DNA of 64,000 nucleotides from Neobacillus niacini. Lineage in GTDB: Bacteria > Bacillota > Bacilli > Bacillales > Cytobacillaceae. The stretch's first letter is position 1, and the number at the start of each line of letters is the position of its first letter. A program made the position numbers and the translations under genes. The stretch spans positions 1 through 64,000 of the forward strand of contig NZ_JACWFG010000004.1 in the NCBI RefSeq assembly GCF_019749295.1, read 5' to 3'. The notes beneath the pieces were generated by a model, which saw only the letters and a list, made by a program, of their open reading frames with translations, had not been told where the DNA came from and did not search any database. This document shows positions 1 through 9,274 of the stretch, piece after piece.

Positions 1-6
1 CATATC

Positions 7-140
7 AGCGGAGATATTCCGCTTAACTGCTTCAAATAAGACAAATTACAAGGATTTAGAAACAATAAGCGGAAAAACTCCGCTTATTATTAAGGAAATA
101 TAGGTATTTCCCAATTTAAACGGAAAAACTCCGCTTATTT
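7..140. repeat. Cluster of short AATAAGCGGA hairpin repeats
   Basis: Three short inverted repeats lie here, each with a 5-nt loop. The one at 64-88 is perfect: AATAAGCGGA, loop aaaac, TCCGCTTATT. The one at 7-23 keeps AGCGGA/TCCGCT, and the one at about 114-140 is degenerate on its left arm. The same family recurs at 58.9-59.07 kb. None is followed by a T-run or close to a gene end, so they look like a dispersed intergenic repeat rather than ordinary terminators. Confidence 0.75.
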
Positions 141-201
141 TTCAAACACAGTAAAATCAAAGCAGAGCCTATTATTAAAAAAGTAGCCAGCAAATAAAAA
201 A

Positions 202-236
202 AGCCTAACAAAGAGAATTTTCCGCTTTGTTAGGCT
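202..236 (-). terminator. Terminator of the nucleotidase gene
   Basis: A 12-bp perfect inverted repeat (AGCCTAACAAAG / CTTTGTTAGGCT) lies just past the stop of the minus-strand nucleotidase. On the minus strand it is followed by a run of T (the plus strand reads aaaaaaagcc), as in a Rho-independent terminator. Confidence 0.85.
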
Positions 237-250
237 GCTTTTAATAACTA

Positions 251-3200
251 TTAAGGTGTTACTTTTTTTATACGTCCTTCTGCTTTGTATTCAAATGGTG
301 ATGGAAGAGTTTTTACATATTCCACCGTTGCTTCTAAGTCTTCAGTACCTACTTCTAAGCCGGATGCCAAAGCACTAATTCCATAGCCGGCATTACCGTA
401 CATATAGTTGTTCATTACAACGGAGTATTCTTTAGCAGGATCAATTTTGCTGCCATCTGGCAAGATGATGTCGACAACCTTACCAGTACCTGTAGCAGCA
501 TCGTATGTGTAAGTATACTTAAATCCGGCAATATGGAAATCAAGACCGCGTGCTGTAATCTGATTATTTAACACTACTTCTAAATCAGCACCGCTTAGGT
601 ATGTCTCATTTAATACATTCCCAAATGGTTGAATAGCGAATAAATCCCCGAAAGTTACTTCACCAGCGTCAAGCTGTGAACGAACGCCGCCGCCATTCAT
701 TAGGGCGAAATCTGAGTCCATAGCTGCTTTCATGCCATCAGCAATTAAATTGCCAAGACCATTGTCAGCAAACTCTCCAGCTGTTGACGGATACCCTTTA
801 GCTAAGGTTGTTGCAGAGTTTCCTACTACTTCTGCTTTCTGTGGAGCAACTAAATCCTCGTACTTTTTCATAATCGCTGAAACTACAGGATCGGGAGTGT
901 AATCGGATTGATATACAGTTACTACTTCAGCTTCTTTTTTGACAATATCTCCTGTTTCAGGGTTAATTACTAAATCCACATCAGAGAATGCTGAACCATA
1001 AGAATAAGCTTGAACGATTAACTTGTTATCTACTACTTTATCATTGAAAACATGGTTATGAGCAGCAAAGATAACATCTACTTCATCATCTACTGTTTCA
1101 GCAATTCTTGAAGCGTCAAATCCATCAGTGTAGCCGTCTTGACTTGCAGGATTATGCGCTAAAACTACGATTGCTTCAATCCCTTGTGCTTTTAACTCTT
1201 CTGTCTGCTTATTAATTGCAGCAGCTTCATCAGTAATTAGAAGATTTTCATTTCCTTTTGTTACTATCATTTCTGGAGTTTCTTGTGTAACGACCCCGAT
1301 AAATCCGATTTTTTGACCAGCAACTTCTTTAATTTCATATGCTTTACCTGTAATTAATTCACCTGTTGATTTATCAAAAGCATTAGCTGCGATAACGGGG
1401 AAATTCATTCCGTCATAGTCTTCAGTAGCTTTTCCAGATGAATGCTCACCACCATTGATCATACGTTGTAATTCGGAAATCCCTTCGTCGAATTCATGAT
1501 TTCCAAGTGTACCGACATCCATGCCGATTGCTTCCAAGACTTCAACCGTAGGCTCATCCTGGAATAATGCTGACACTAGCGGGCTGCCGCCAATCATGTC
1601 ACCAGCATGAACTACTAATGTGTTCTCGTTTGTAGCTTCACGCTGCTTGATGGCTGCAGCTGTGTATTCCATGCTGCCAGCCAATACATCTAGTCCATCT
1701 CTTTTTACTTTTGTATCCGTATCCAACTGACCGTGTAAATCGTTTAATCCAAGAAGCTGGATATTAACAGGTGTAAAACCAATGTCCAATTTGAAAATTC
1801 CAAATCCAGAAGCATCTGTTTGCCCAGTATAAGAAATGTTGCTTCCTTCATTAAGGTACTTTTCAGCTGCTGGTGATGTTGTAAAGGTAACGTTCACATC
1901 TCCAGGGATTGGAGCAATGGACCAGTTGTTATCAGCTGTTGGAGTGATTTCCTTCATCTCCGTGATATAGTCCATCAAAATTTGACGGTTTTCATCAGCA
2001 GAGTCAACCACTAATTCGCTTCCTTTTACTCCAGGGAAGTTACCGCCTCCGCCAGCACGATAGTTATTGGTAACAACAATAAAATCTTGGTTTGGATCCA
2101 CAGGCTGACCGTTAAAAGTTAAGTTCACTACACGGTTTGAATCTGGGTTAATAATATTTCCAGCTGGGTCGTACTTAGCCGGAGCAGTAACATCAATTTG
2201 ATATTGAACTCCGTCAATAACGTCAAAGTTATAAACGGCGAAAGCTGGATTTAATAATGCTTGTTCTTCCGTTTTAGAAGGGTCGATTGTGTTGAACTTC
2301 CCAGCGGTCATTTCAATCCACTCTTTTACTACAGAGCCTTTCACCTTAATAGCCTTCAATGTGTTGTCATACAGGTATAAGTCCCCGGCACTGCGGATGG
2401 TTAAATCACCTGCTTGGATTTCAGTGTATTCTGCCACTCCGTTACGTCCTGCTTTAAAAGGTGCCCCTACAGAAAGGATTGGCAGGTCCTGATATTCAGG
2501 CTTACTTTGGGCAATGTATTTTTCTACATACCATTTTTGTGCATTTGTCACCACTTGGATCGAAGGATCATCTTGTACGAGTGAGAAATAGCTGTGTATG
2601 TCGTCAGTTGTCTTACCGATAGGAGTATTTACATACTCCACAGTTGCTTCATGATCTGCCTTAACGGCGTCGACGATAGATTGAACAGGTTTCACGGAAG
2701 AAATATCACGTGTTTGAGATTTTGAGCTTACTACTGACCATTTCCCTTTTTCCTTTTTCAAAGAAAGGTCAATAATACCTAAAGAACCGCCGCCGTAACC
2801 AGCCTGAACTGCTGGAACTCCGTTAATCGTTCCTTTCTCATTGTCTACACCATCTAGTGGCTGACCGTCAGCTCCCTTGAATAAACCGTCAAGTGATTTA
2901 ATGTCTTTTGCAGGGAACAGTTTGTGAGTATGCGAGAAGGTAATCGCGTCAATACCATTTACTTCACTTAATGCATAAATGACATCTTCTGAACTGTTTT
3001 TATTACCGCTAAATCCAGAGTGAGTCATGGCAACAATAACATCTGCTCCTTCTTCTCTCATTTGCGGAATAAATTTCTTTGCACTTTCAACAATGTCTTT
3101 GGTAATTACTTTTCCGTCAAGATTGGCCTTGTCCCACTCGTTAATTTGAGGAGGAACGAACCCGATAAAACCAACTTTAATAACATGTTTTTTTCCTTGT

Positions 3201-3784
3201 TGGTCCACTACTTTTTTGTTAATGATTTTGTAGGGAGTAAATTTATTCTGGTCATTATCTGGATTCATATCATGGTCATCTACATAAACGTTTGCATTGA
3301 CGTAAGGGAAATTGGCATCATCATATGCTTCTTCAAGATAATCGAGACCATAGTTAAACTCGTGGTTACCTAATGTAGCAATATCATAGTCCATCTGGTT
3401 CATTGCTTTAAATACAGGGTGAACTTCTCCGTCTTCAAGCGGATCAATTTTTGCCTTATACGTTCCTAATGGAGTCCCTTGAATTAAGTCGCCATTATCA
3501 ACCAATACACTGTTTGCTGCTTCAGCACGGGCAGCTTCTACAAGAGCTGCTGTACTAGCTAAGCCAACTTTCAGGTATTCTGCATTTTTGTAATAGTCAT
3601 AGTTTAATAGATTTGTATGTATATCTGTAGTTTCCATAAGCCGTAGATCTAAGACAGGACTTTTGTCTGTTTTCGGTGCTGCGTTTACTTGTGTTGCTGA
3701 AAAGAATGGAGATGCAAGAAGTGTTATAGCTAGAGATGATGATAATATACTTTTTGCATTACGTAATTTACTCTTTTTCAACAT
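251..3784 (-). CDS. Secreted bifunctional 2',3'-cyclic-nucleotide phosphodiesterase / 5'-nucleotidase (YfkN-like)
   Basis: Two metallophosphatase/5'-nucleotidase units occur in tandem. The first has TTDIHTN (about residue 54), DNGDLIQG (about 98), GNHEF (about 140) and a SHTH metal motif. The second has NDLHGQ (about 680), AGDMIGG, GNHEFDEG (about 765), AAHNH (about 912) and the C-terminal substrate-binding signature NGGGVRS (about 1033). This is the architecture of B. subtilis YfkN, which releases phosphate and nucleosides from extracellular nucleotides. A Sec signal peptide ends near TQVNA-A. About 1177 aa, shorter than YfkN (about 1460), and it stops right after the second unit with no visible LPXTG-like anchor, so it is probably secreted or loosely wall-associated. 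ATG at 3784 is chosen because AGGAGAG sits 8 nt upstream; an in-frame GTG at 3790 overlaps the ribosome site. Confidence 0.9.
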   Translation of the reverse strand: MLKKSKLRNAKSILSSSLAITLLASPFFSATQVNAAPKTDKSPVLDLRLMETTDIHTNLLNYDYYKNAEYLKVGLASTAALVEAARAEAANSVLVDNGDLIQGTPLGTYKAKIDPLEDGEVHPVFKAMNQMDYDIATLGNHEFNYGLDYLEEAYDDANFPYVNANVYVDDHDMNPDNDQNKFTPYKIINKKVVDQQGKKHVIKVGFIGFVPPQINEWDKANLDGKVITKDIVESAKKFIPQMREEGADVIVAMTHSGFSGNKNSSEDVIYALSEVNGIDAITFSHTHKLFPAKDIKSLDGLFKGADGQPLDGVDNEKGTINGVPAVQAGYGGGSLGIIDLSLKKEKGKWSVVSSKSQTRDISSVKPVQSIVDAVKADHEATVEYVNTPIGKTTDDIHSYFSLVQDDPSIQVVTNAQKWYVEKYIAQSKPEYQDLPILSVGAPFKAGRNGVAEYTEIQAGDLTIRSAGDLYLYDNTLKAIKVKGSVVKEWIEMTAGKFNTIDPSKTEEQALLNPAFAVYNFDVIDGVQYQIDVTAPAKYDPAGNIINPDSNRVVNLTFNGQPVDPNQDFIVVTNNYRAGGGGNFPGVKGSELVVDSADENRQILMDYITEMKEITPTADNNWSIAPIPGDVNVTFTTSPAAEKYLNEGSNISYTGQTDASGFGIFKLDIGFTPVNIQLLGLNDLHGQLDTDTKVKRDGLDVLAGSMEYTAAAIKQREATNENTLVVHAGDMIGGSPLVSALFQDEPTVEVLEAIGMDVGTLGNHEFDEGISELQRMINGGEHSSGKATEDYDGMNFPVIAANAFDKSTGELITGKAYEIKEVAGQKIGFIGVVTQETPEMIVTKGNENLLITDEAAAINKQTEELKAQGIEAIVVLAHNPASQDGYTDGFDASRIAETVDDEVDVIFAAHNHVFNDKVVDNKLIVQAYSYGSAFSDVDLVINPETGDIVKKEAEVVTVYQSDYTPDPVVSAIMKKYEDLVAPQKAEVVGNSATTLAKGYPSTAGEFADNGLGNLIADGMKAAMDSDFALMNGGGVRSQLDAGEVTFGDLFAIQPFGNVLNETYLSGADLEVVLNNQITARGLDFHIAGFKYTYTYDAATGTGKVVDIILPDGSKIDPAKEYSVVMNNYMYGNAGYGISALASGLEVGTEDLEATVEYVKTLPSPFEYKAEGRIKKVTP

Positions 3785-4293
3785 GTTCACTCTCCTAGTA
3801 ATATAGTATTTATAACTGCAAAAAATAACAGAATCCCCTAGCTATATAAAAAAGAACACGAGCGTAGGTGTGCCTAGTCAGGATATTAAGTACAAACCTT
3901 CGTTTTAGTATTATTTTTTTTCTATAATTTTGGGACATTCCTTCCTAATAATAAAAAAGTTCTATCTATTACGTAAGGGGAAGAAGTCTTAGGTCTATAG
4001 GTGGTATAAAATATGGAGGTATTCTAATTTAATAGTCTAATTTAATAGTCTAATTTTACCAACTAGCAAGAATGTATAAATATAATATTTTTAGGGTAAA
4101 AATACAAATTTATCTTGCCTGTGAAGTATTTTATGCTGTATTATTCTATCTATGAAGTTTTTCATTCGGTTTAGCAATGTGGTTGTTCTAGAACTAAAAA
4201 TAACTTTTAAATGTGTGAGATATATATAAATTAGTTGCGTATGAAGGAGTTATATATGAAGTTTTTCCTTCTTCGGCATTGTGAGGGGAAACT
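3785..4293. other. Divergent intergenic region with two short repeat types
   Basis: No gene longer than a leader peptide is seen. It holds a 13-bp tandem repeat, CTAATTTAATAGT, twice plus a partial third (4024-4057). It also holds two near-identical 17-mers, TATGAAGTTTTTC[A/C]TTC, at 4151-4167 and 4255-4271. The 17-mers precede the RpiR-type regulator and could be its operator sites, or remnants of a duplicated leader peptide. Confidence 0.6.
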
Positions 4294-4312
4294 ATGGATG
4301 ATTTATCATTAA
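4256..4312 (+). CDS. Possible 18-codon leader peptide overlapping the RpiR regulator start
   Basis: The short frame MKFFLLRHCEGKLWMIYH begins at ATG 4256, six nt after AAGGAG (4244-4249), a better ribosome site than that of the regulator. It runs 19 nt into the regulator gene in another frame, so translation of the two could be coupled. A second, longer copy of the beginning (MKFFIR...) occurs at 4152, but without a ribosome site. Coding status is inferred only from the ribosome site and the overlap; it may instead be a DNA operator repeat. Confidence 0.3.
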   Translation: MKFFLLRHCEGKLWMIYH

Positions 4313-5148
4313 ATCAATTAATCAAAGAGAACTTTTCATCCTTATCACCTGGTCAAAAAAAGGCAGCTGAATTTTTTGTTCAGCATGTCAATGAAGCGGC
4401 ACTAATGACGGCCTTCCAGGTTGGCAGAAAAGTTGGTGTTAGTGAAACCACCGTGATTCGGCTTGCATATGCCCTAGGCTTTAGCGGCTTTTCACAAATG
4501 CAGGAGAAACTTCGTAAAGATTGGCTTTTGAGTAAGTATCCAAGTAATGAACAAGGAACGTCCTCAATGGAGGAGGTTTCTGAAAACCAGCTATTTTCCA
4601 GAGTGGTAGAACAGGAAAAAAGTATATTGGAGCAGATTCTGCAGCAATTGAACACGAAAGAGGTTTGGAAAGCTGCAGATGAAATCATTAAGGGTGATTG
4701 CGTCTATATTGGGGGATTTGGCAGCTCCTACAGTGCTGCCTATTGGTTTTATTACACCCTCAAACAAATGAGAGAAAACGTATGTATATCTACACCATCG
4801 GGTTTACTGCTTGAGGATATTTCAGACTTAACTGAACAATCAGTTGTAGTGATGTTTTCTTTTCCGCGTTACAGAAAAGAATCTCTTAAGCTAGTAAAAT
4901 TTGCGCAGCAACAAGGCGCTAAAATTATAGCAATTACCGACCGCCAGTTATCACCAATTGGCCAGATTGCAAAAATCACCTTAACAACAGAAGAACAGAT
5001 GGATTCTGATTATCACTCGATTGCGTCTGTTATCACCTTATTAGAGATTTTAATCGCGGCCATTCAACATCAGGACATCGTGAGCATTAGCAGACGCCAG
5101 AAAAAGTTGGAACAACTCTATGCAGACCAAGGATTATTTTTAGAATAA
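4294..5148 (+). CDS. MurR/RpiR-family transcriptional regulator with SIS domain
   Basis: 284 aa. Residues 1-77 form the RpiR-type helix-turn-helix (GRKVGVSETTVIRLAYALGFSGFSQMQ). Residues about 115-240 form a SIS sugar-isomerase-type fold (GDCVYIGGFGSSYSAAYWF... VVMFSFPRYRKESLKL... AKIIAITD), which in this family senses phosphorylated sugars or amino-sugar derivatives. It is the first gene of a run of four same-strand genes (gaps of 40 nt or less, one 15 nt), so it probably controls the YjiH-like protein, acyltransferase and racemase downstream. Start: ATG after GAGGGGAA. The real ligand is unknown; gene content points to an amino-acid derivative rather than a sugar. Confidence 0.85.
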   Translation: MDDLSLNQLIKENFSSLSPGQKKAAEFFVQHVNEAALMTAFQVGRKVGVSETTVIRLAYALGFSGFSQMQEKLRKDWLLSKYPSNEQGTSSMEEVSENQLFSRVVEQEKSILEQILQQLNTKEVWKAADEIIKGDCVYIGGFGSSYSAAYWFYYTLKQMRENVCISTPSGLLLEDISDLTEQSVVVMFSFPRYRKESLKLVKFAQQQGAKIIAITDRQLSPIGQIAKITLTTEEQMDSDYHSIASVITLLEILIAAIQHQDIVSISRRQKKLEQLYADQGLFLE

Positions 5149-5188
5149 ATTCACGTTGCATAAAACAAACAAATAAGGGGGAAATCAA

Positions 5189-6571
5189 ATGAGTGGCTTT
5201 TCTAAGGAGTTAACAGCAGGGAAAGAAGTACCTGCGAAATCATATTCGGATTATTTAAAGTTTATTATTCCTTCATTAATAGGAGTTATATTGTTTATGA
5301 TTCCGTTTCAAGCGGAAGATGGTATCACTATCCCAGTCGCATACCTGGCAAGCCAAATTAATGCACTATTGGGTGACACCATTCCGCCCATCACAGTTGC
5401 AGTTATTGCTTTATCGGTGATTGGTTCTTTTATTGCTGTAGTATTTAAACCAAATTTTATTATTACAAACCATTTTTTAAATAAACTGCTGAATGTTAAT
5501 AAGTTTTGGCTGACTGCACGATTTTTGGGTCTAATCTTTGCAGCTATTACACTATTTGGAATAGGACCTGAAATGATTTATTCAGAAAATACGGGGGCAC
5601 TTTTAATCTACGACTTAATGCCGATCCTATTTACCACCTTTTTATTGGCCGGTTTCTTACTGCCGCTTTTATTAAATTTTGGTTTGCTTGAGTTTTTTGG
5701 GGCGTTATTAATAAAAATAATGAGACCTGTATTCAATTTACCAGGCCGTTCATCATTAGACTGTTTAGCTTCATGGGTAGGGGACGGAACAATCGGAGTA
5801 CTGCTGACAACTAAGCAATATGAAGATGGCTATTACACAAAGCGGGAAGCAGCAGTCGTTGCAACCACTTTCTCTGTTGTATCGATCACGTTTACAATTG
5901 TTGTAGCCCAATATTTAAACCTTGGTGAATATTTCATTCATTATTACGCAACGGTTGTCTTTGCAGGGTTAGTGGCAGCAGTAATTATGCCGCGCATCCC
6001 GCCGCTTTCTAGAAAATCAGATACTGGATACGATGGTGTAGAATTTAAAGTTGAACAGGCTATTCCTTCTGAATTTTCTCCTGCTCGCTGGGGATTAAAC
6101 CAAGCTGTAAAGAAAGCACAAACAAACACAAGTGTCTCCCAGGTAATTAAAGAGGGAATTGGCAATGTATTGGATATGTGGATGGGAGTTCTGCCAATCG
6201 TTATGGCGATTGGAACAACCGCATTGGTGATTGCGGAATATACACCAGTGTTCACGATTATTGGAAAGCCATTTGAGCCTATTTTAGCATTCATGCAGGT
6301 TCCAGAAGCGGCAGAAGCGGCTCAAACAATGGTTGTCGGTTTTGCAGATATGTTCTTGCCTGCTGTAATCGGCAGTGGAATTGAAAGTGAAATGACTCGA
6401 TTTATTATTGCCTGTGTTTCTGTAACACAGCTCGTTTATATGTCTGAAATGGGCGGCTTGCTTCTTGGTTCTAAGCTTCCGATTTCGTTCAAAGATTTAG
6501 TGCTTATTTTCCTGCTGCGTACCATTATTACATTGCCAATCGTAGTACTTATTGCGCATATTATTTTTTAA
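5189..6571 (+). CDS. YjiH-family membrane protein (nucleoside-recognition/Gate domain)
   Basis: 460 aa with about 10-11 hydrophobic segments and the conserved YjiH core (LDCLASWVGDGTIGVLLTTKQYEDGYYTKREA near residue 192, and FADMFLPAVIGSG near 390). The family is membrane-embedded and carries paired Gate domains like those of spore maturation proteins and nucleoside transporters; its substrate is not established. Starts after AAGGGGGAAA. It follows the RpiR regulator by 40 nt and is followed within 16 nt by the GNAT gene, so it is a candidate transporter for the substrate of the acyltransferase/racemase pair. Confidence 0.8.
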   Translation: MSGFSKELTAGKEVPAKSYSDYLKFIIPSLIGVILFMIPFQAEDGITIPVAYLASQINALLGDTIPPITVAVIALSVIGSFIAVVFKPNFIITNHFLNKLLNVNKFWLTARFLGLIFAAITLFGIGPEMIYSENTGALLIYDLMPILFTTFLLAGFLLPLLLNFGLLEFFGALLIKIMRPVFNLPGRSSLDCLASWVGDGTIGVLLTTKQYEDGYYTKREAAVVATTFSVVSITFTIVVAQYLNLGEYFIHYYATVVFAGLVAAVIMPRIPPLSRKSDTGYDGVEFKVEQAIPSEFSPARWGLNQAVKKAQTNTSVSQVIKEGIGNVLDMWMGVLPIVMAIGTTALVIAEYTPVFTIIGKPFEPILAFMQVPEAAEAAQTMVVGFADMFLPAVIGSGIESEMTRFIIACVSVTQLVYMSEMGGLLLGSKLPISFKDLVLIFLLRTIITLPIVVLIAHIIF

Positions 6572-6587
6572 AAGAGGAGGCATCTTT

Positions 6588-7397
6588 TTGAAAAAAGAGG
6601 ATGTATCGTCAACTATAATTAGTACGATTGAAACCATTGAGGGACTTGAAGCTGTACGGAAGCTAGAGGAACTCATCTGGAGTAAGGAAGAAGCTGTACC
6701 TGTGAATCAAACGATGGCCGCTGTGAAAAACGGCGGCTTCGTTCTAGGTGCTTTTTTCGAACAACAACTGATTGGATTCCAATATAGTTTTCCAGGTTAT
6801 GACGGGGAAAATATCTATCTTTGCTCGCATTCCTTAGGCATTCATCCGGAATTTCGAAAGTACGGAATCGGTGAAAGACTGAAGTGGGCGCAAAAGGAAA
6901 CCGCAGCGGAAATAGGCTACAATCTAATCACATGGACATATGACCCACTTGAAACCGTGAATGGGTATTTAAATTTACATAAGCTTGGTGCGGTCTGTTC
7001 TACTTACTTGGAAAATGTTTATGGGGAAATGGATGACAAGCTAAATGCTGGAATTCCGTCTGACCGCTTTTTAGTAGAATGGGTGCTAAACGATTCGAAA
7101 AAAAGAAGTAAGTCTGACATCGAAATGGATTATCCAAGGGCAATTTTAACGAGTATAAGGGATGGCTTTTCAATACCAGAGAAAATGGATTTGAATCACA
7201 AGAGCCAAACCCTTCTTGTACCTGTACCGGGTAATTTTCAAGAATTGAAAAAGTACAGCTTGTCCCTTGGGATAGCCTGGAGGGAGTACACTCAAGCTGT
7301 TTTTAAACATTATTTCAGCATGGGCTGGAGAGCGGTAGACTTAGTAAAAGATTTGGAAAATCCTAATCTTTACAATTATCTCTTACAGAAAAAGTAA
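6588..7397 (+). CDS. GNAT-family N-acyltransferase (COG3375-like), probable N-succinyltransferase
   Basis: About 269 aa. The N-terminal half is a GNAT fold: FVLGAFFEQQLIGFQYSFPG (beta strands), then the acetyl-CoA loop region HPEFRKYGIGERLKWAQKE, then LITWTYDPLETVNGYLNLHKLGA. Start taken at TTG 6588, 7 nt after GAGGAGG; an upstream in-frame start at 6552 lies inside the previous gene. In Geobacillus kaustophilus a COG3375 GNAT next to N-succinylamino acid racemase acts as a succinyl-CoA:D-amino acid N-succinyltransferase. The same adjacency here (15-nt gap) supports that role by inference. An M20-type desuccinylase, third enzyme of the pathway, is not seen nearby. Confidence 0.75.
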   Translation: MKKEDVSSTIISTIETIEGLEAVRKLEELIWSKEEAVPVNQTMAAVKNGGFVLGAFFEQQLIGFQYSFPGYDGENIYLCSHSLGIHPEFRKYGIGERLKWAQKETAAEIGYNLITWTYDPLETVNGYLNLHKLGAVCSTYLENVYGEMDDKLNAGIPSDRFLVEWVLNDSKKRSKSDIEMDYPRAILTSIRDGFSIPEKMDLNHKSQTLLVPVPGNFQELKKYSLSLGIAWREYTQAVFKHYFSMGWRAVDLVKDLENPNLYNYLLQKK

Positions 7398-7412
7398 TGA
7401 GGGGATATCAAA

Positions 7413-8522
7413 ATGGAGATTAAAAGCATTGTGTTAAGACATATAAAAATGGATCTATTGAATCCTTTTACAACAAGTGTGGGGACTGAGTATGACAAAG
7501 ACTTTATTCTGGTAGAAGTTAAATCAAAGAGCGGCTTATCCGGATGGGGTGAGTCAGTTTCCATTATTGAACCCATATACAATGAAGAAACTGTGAAAAC
7601 AAATTTGCATATTATGAGTGACTTTCTAATTCCGCTTTTACTAAAAGAGCCAATTCAGCATCCAGATGAAGTCTCAGAAAGATTTAAGCCTATCCGTGGG
7701 AACTATAATGCAAAAGCTGCCCTGGAATGTGCCGTCTGGGATCTATACGCAAGAGAACAAAACATTCCACTTGCAAAGGCACTTGGCGGTGTAAAAGATA
7801 AAATTGAAGTTGGAGTGAGCGTCGGTATCCAGGAATCGGAATACAAGATGCTCCGCCAAATTGAAGGATATCTAAAAGCGGGATATAAAAGAATAAAAGT
7901 AAAGATTAAGCCTGATTGGGATATTCATATCCTAAAATCTATTCGTGCACAGTTTCCAGACGTCCCGCTAATGGCAGATGCCAATTGTGCCTATACGCTT
8001 GATGATACTGAACATTTAAAACAATTGGATCAGTTCAATCTAATGATGATTGAACAACCCCTGGCATGTGATGATATTATTGACCATTCAAGACTGCAGG
8101 CAAGTATGCAAACTCCCATCTGTCTTGATGAAAGCATTCATACAGCAGAAGATGCGAGAAAAGCTATAGAGCTCGGAAGCTGTAAAATAATGAATCTAAA
8201 AATTGGGCGTGTTGGCGGATTAACAGAGTCAAAAAAGATTCATGACTTATGTTTGAAAAACGATATTCCGATGTGGTGTGGCGGCATGCTTGAGGCAGGA
8301 ATAGGCAGAGCTCACAATATTGCGATCACATCGCTGGCTAACTTTACGCTTCCAGGAGATACGGCTCCATCTTCTCACTACTGGAAACAGGATATTATCA
8401 ATCCTGAAGTTGTCATGAATGACGGATATATTCACGTACCTGATCTCCCAGGGATTGGTTTTGAACCGGCTATTTCTAAAATTGACGATTTAACATTGTG
8501 TTCAAAAACGTTTCGCAGCTAA
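7413..8522 (+). CDS. Enolase-superfamily N-succinylamino acid racemase / o-succinylbenzoate synthase
   Basis: 369 aa of the muconate-lactonizing subgroup. Visible active-site elements are the KxK pair at about K162/K164 (RIKVKIKP), metal ligands D189 (ADANCAY), E214 (MIEQPL) and D239 (ICLDES), and the opposite general base K263 (NLKIGRVGG). These sit at nearly the same positions as in the Amycolatopsis enzyme. Members catalyse o-succinylbenzoate synthesis for menaquinone, racemisation of N-succinylamino acids, or both. With no men genes here and a GNAT directly upstream, racemase of the D-to-L amino acid pathway is the better reading. Start ATG follows GAGGGGA. Confidence 0.85.
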   Translation: MEIKSIVLRHIKMDLLNPFTTSVGTEYDKDFILVEVKSKSGLSGWGESVSIIEPIYNEETVKTNLHIMSDFLIPLLLKEPIQHPDEVSERFKPIRGNYNAKAALECAVWDLYAREQNIPLAKALGGVKDKIEVGVSVGIQESEYKMLRQIEGYLKAGYKRIKVKIKPDWDIHILKSIRAQFPDVPLMADANCAYTLDDTEHLKQLDQFNLMMIEQPLACDDIIDHSRLQASMQTPICLDESIHTAEDARKAIELGSCKIMNLKIGRVGGLTESKKIHDLCLKNDIPMWCGGMLEAGIGRAHNIAITSLANFTLPGDTAPSSHYWKQDIINPEVVMNDGYIHVPDLPGIGFEPAISKIDDLTLCSKTFRS

Positions 8523-8537
8523 ATCCAATAATGAAAT

Positions 8538-8585
8538 AAAAAGAGAAAGAACTGTAGAGTAACCATCTACAATCTTTCTCTTTTT
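8538..8585. terminator. Bidirectional terminator between the racemase and yesL-like genes
   Basis: A long imperfect hairpin (AAAAAGAGAAAGA..TGTAGA / TCTACA..CTTTCTCTTTTT) stands between convergent genes, with A and T runs on its flanks, so it can serve both strands. Confidence 0.85.
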
Positions 8586-8596
8586 CAATGAAAATA

Positions 8597-9274
8597 TTAT
8601 TTCTGTACACTTAAAATAGTTGTAAATACTTTTTGATAGCCATAAAAACCAAGTATGGCAATAGAGGGGCCGATAAAGAGAATGATTAGAAAGGGAAGAT
8701 AGCTAATACTAACAAAGAGAACAATGATGCAAATTACTACAATCCCGAAAGAGAAAATCGGATTTGCGATGGTAATAATCAGAACGTTTTTTAAGCTCTG
8801 TGTAAGTTTTGATTCTGTATGTACTGTATCTGAGAAAAAGTACAAAGTATAAAGAAACAAGAAGGCTAAAATAAATAAAACAATGTAATTTACAAAAGAT
8901 ACATCCGATTTGATGTATAAGTAATCAACTACCCCCACTAACCATAGGAAGGATAGGATAAATCCGCCGAAGAGACTCCGTTTATAATTCTCTTTATAAA
9001 ACTTCCAGAAGGATGGAACAATTTTAATTTCCTCTTTCATGAACCACTTCCTAACAACTCCAAACATAGCCGCAGTGGCAGGAAATAACAAGAATGGTGA
9101 TAAGACTACAATACTTAGGATGATCATAAGAACCTGACTTGTGTGTTCAACAAGGACAAGAAGCAAGCTTAAATAAGCTATAGGAAAAATAAAAACTAAC
9201 CATGTTATATTTAAGGCAGCCAAATTCGTAATCCACTCAAAAACGGGCTGGATTCTCCCAAATACATTATTCAA
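8597..9274 (-). CDS. YesL-like DUF624 membrane protein
   Basis: About 225 aa with five or so hydrophobic segments and the DUF624 opening (FGRIQPVFEWITNLAALNITWLVF). This family is typically encoded beside LplABC/YesMN-type carbohydrate loci in Bacillus; its biochemical role is unknown. Here it diverges from the GH3 gene at the edge of the glycosidase locus, which fits. Start is placed at TTG 9274, about 9 nt after GAGGAG; an in-frame ATG at 9295 would add seven residues (MEEEWKS) but has a poor ribosome site. Confidence 0.8.
   Translation of the reverse strand: MNNVFGRIQPVFEWITNLAALNITWLVFIFPIAYLSLLLVLVEHTSQVLMIILSIVVLSPFLLFPATAAMFGVVRKWFMKEEIKIVPSFWKFYKENYKRSLFGGFILSFLWLVGVVDYLYIKSDVSFVNYIVLFILAFLFLYTLYFFSDTVHTESKLTQSLKNVLIITIANPIFSFGIVVICIIVLFVSISYLPFLIILFIGPSIAILGFYGYQKVFTTILSVQK

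Noticed and set aside
3020-3373. 117-codon plus-strand frame inside the nucleotidase gene
   Set aside because: It lies wholly antisense to the conserved first nucleotidase domain and has no ribosome site or recognisable motif.
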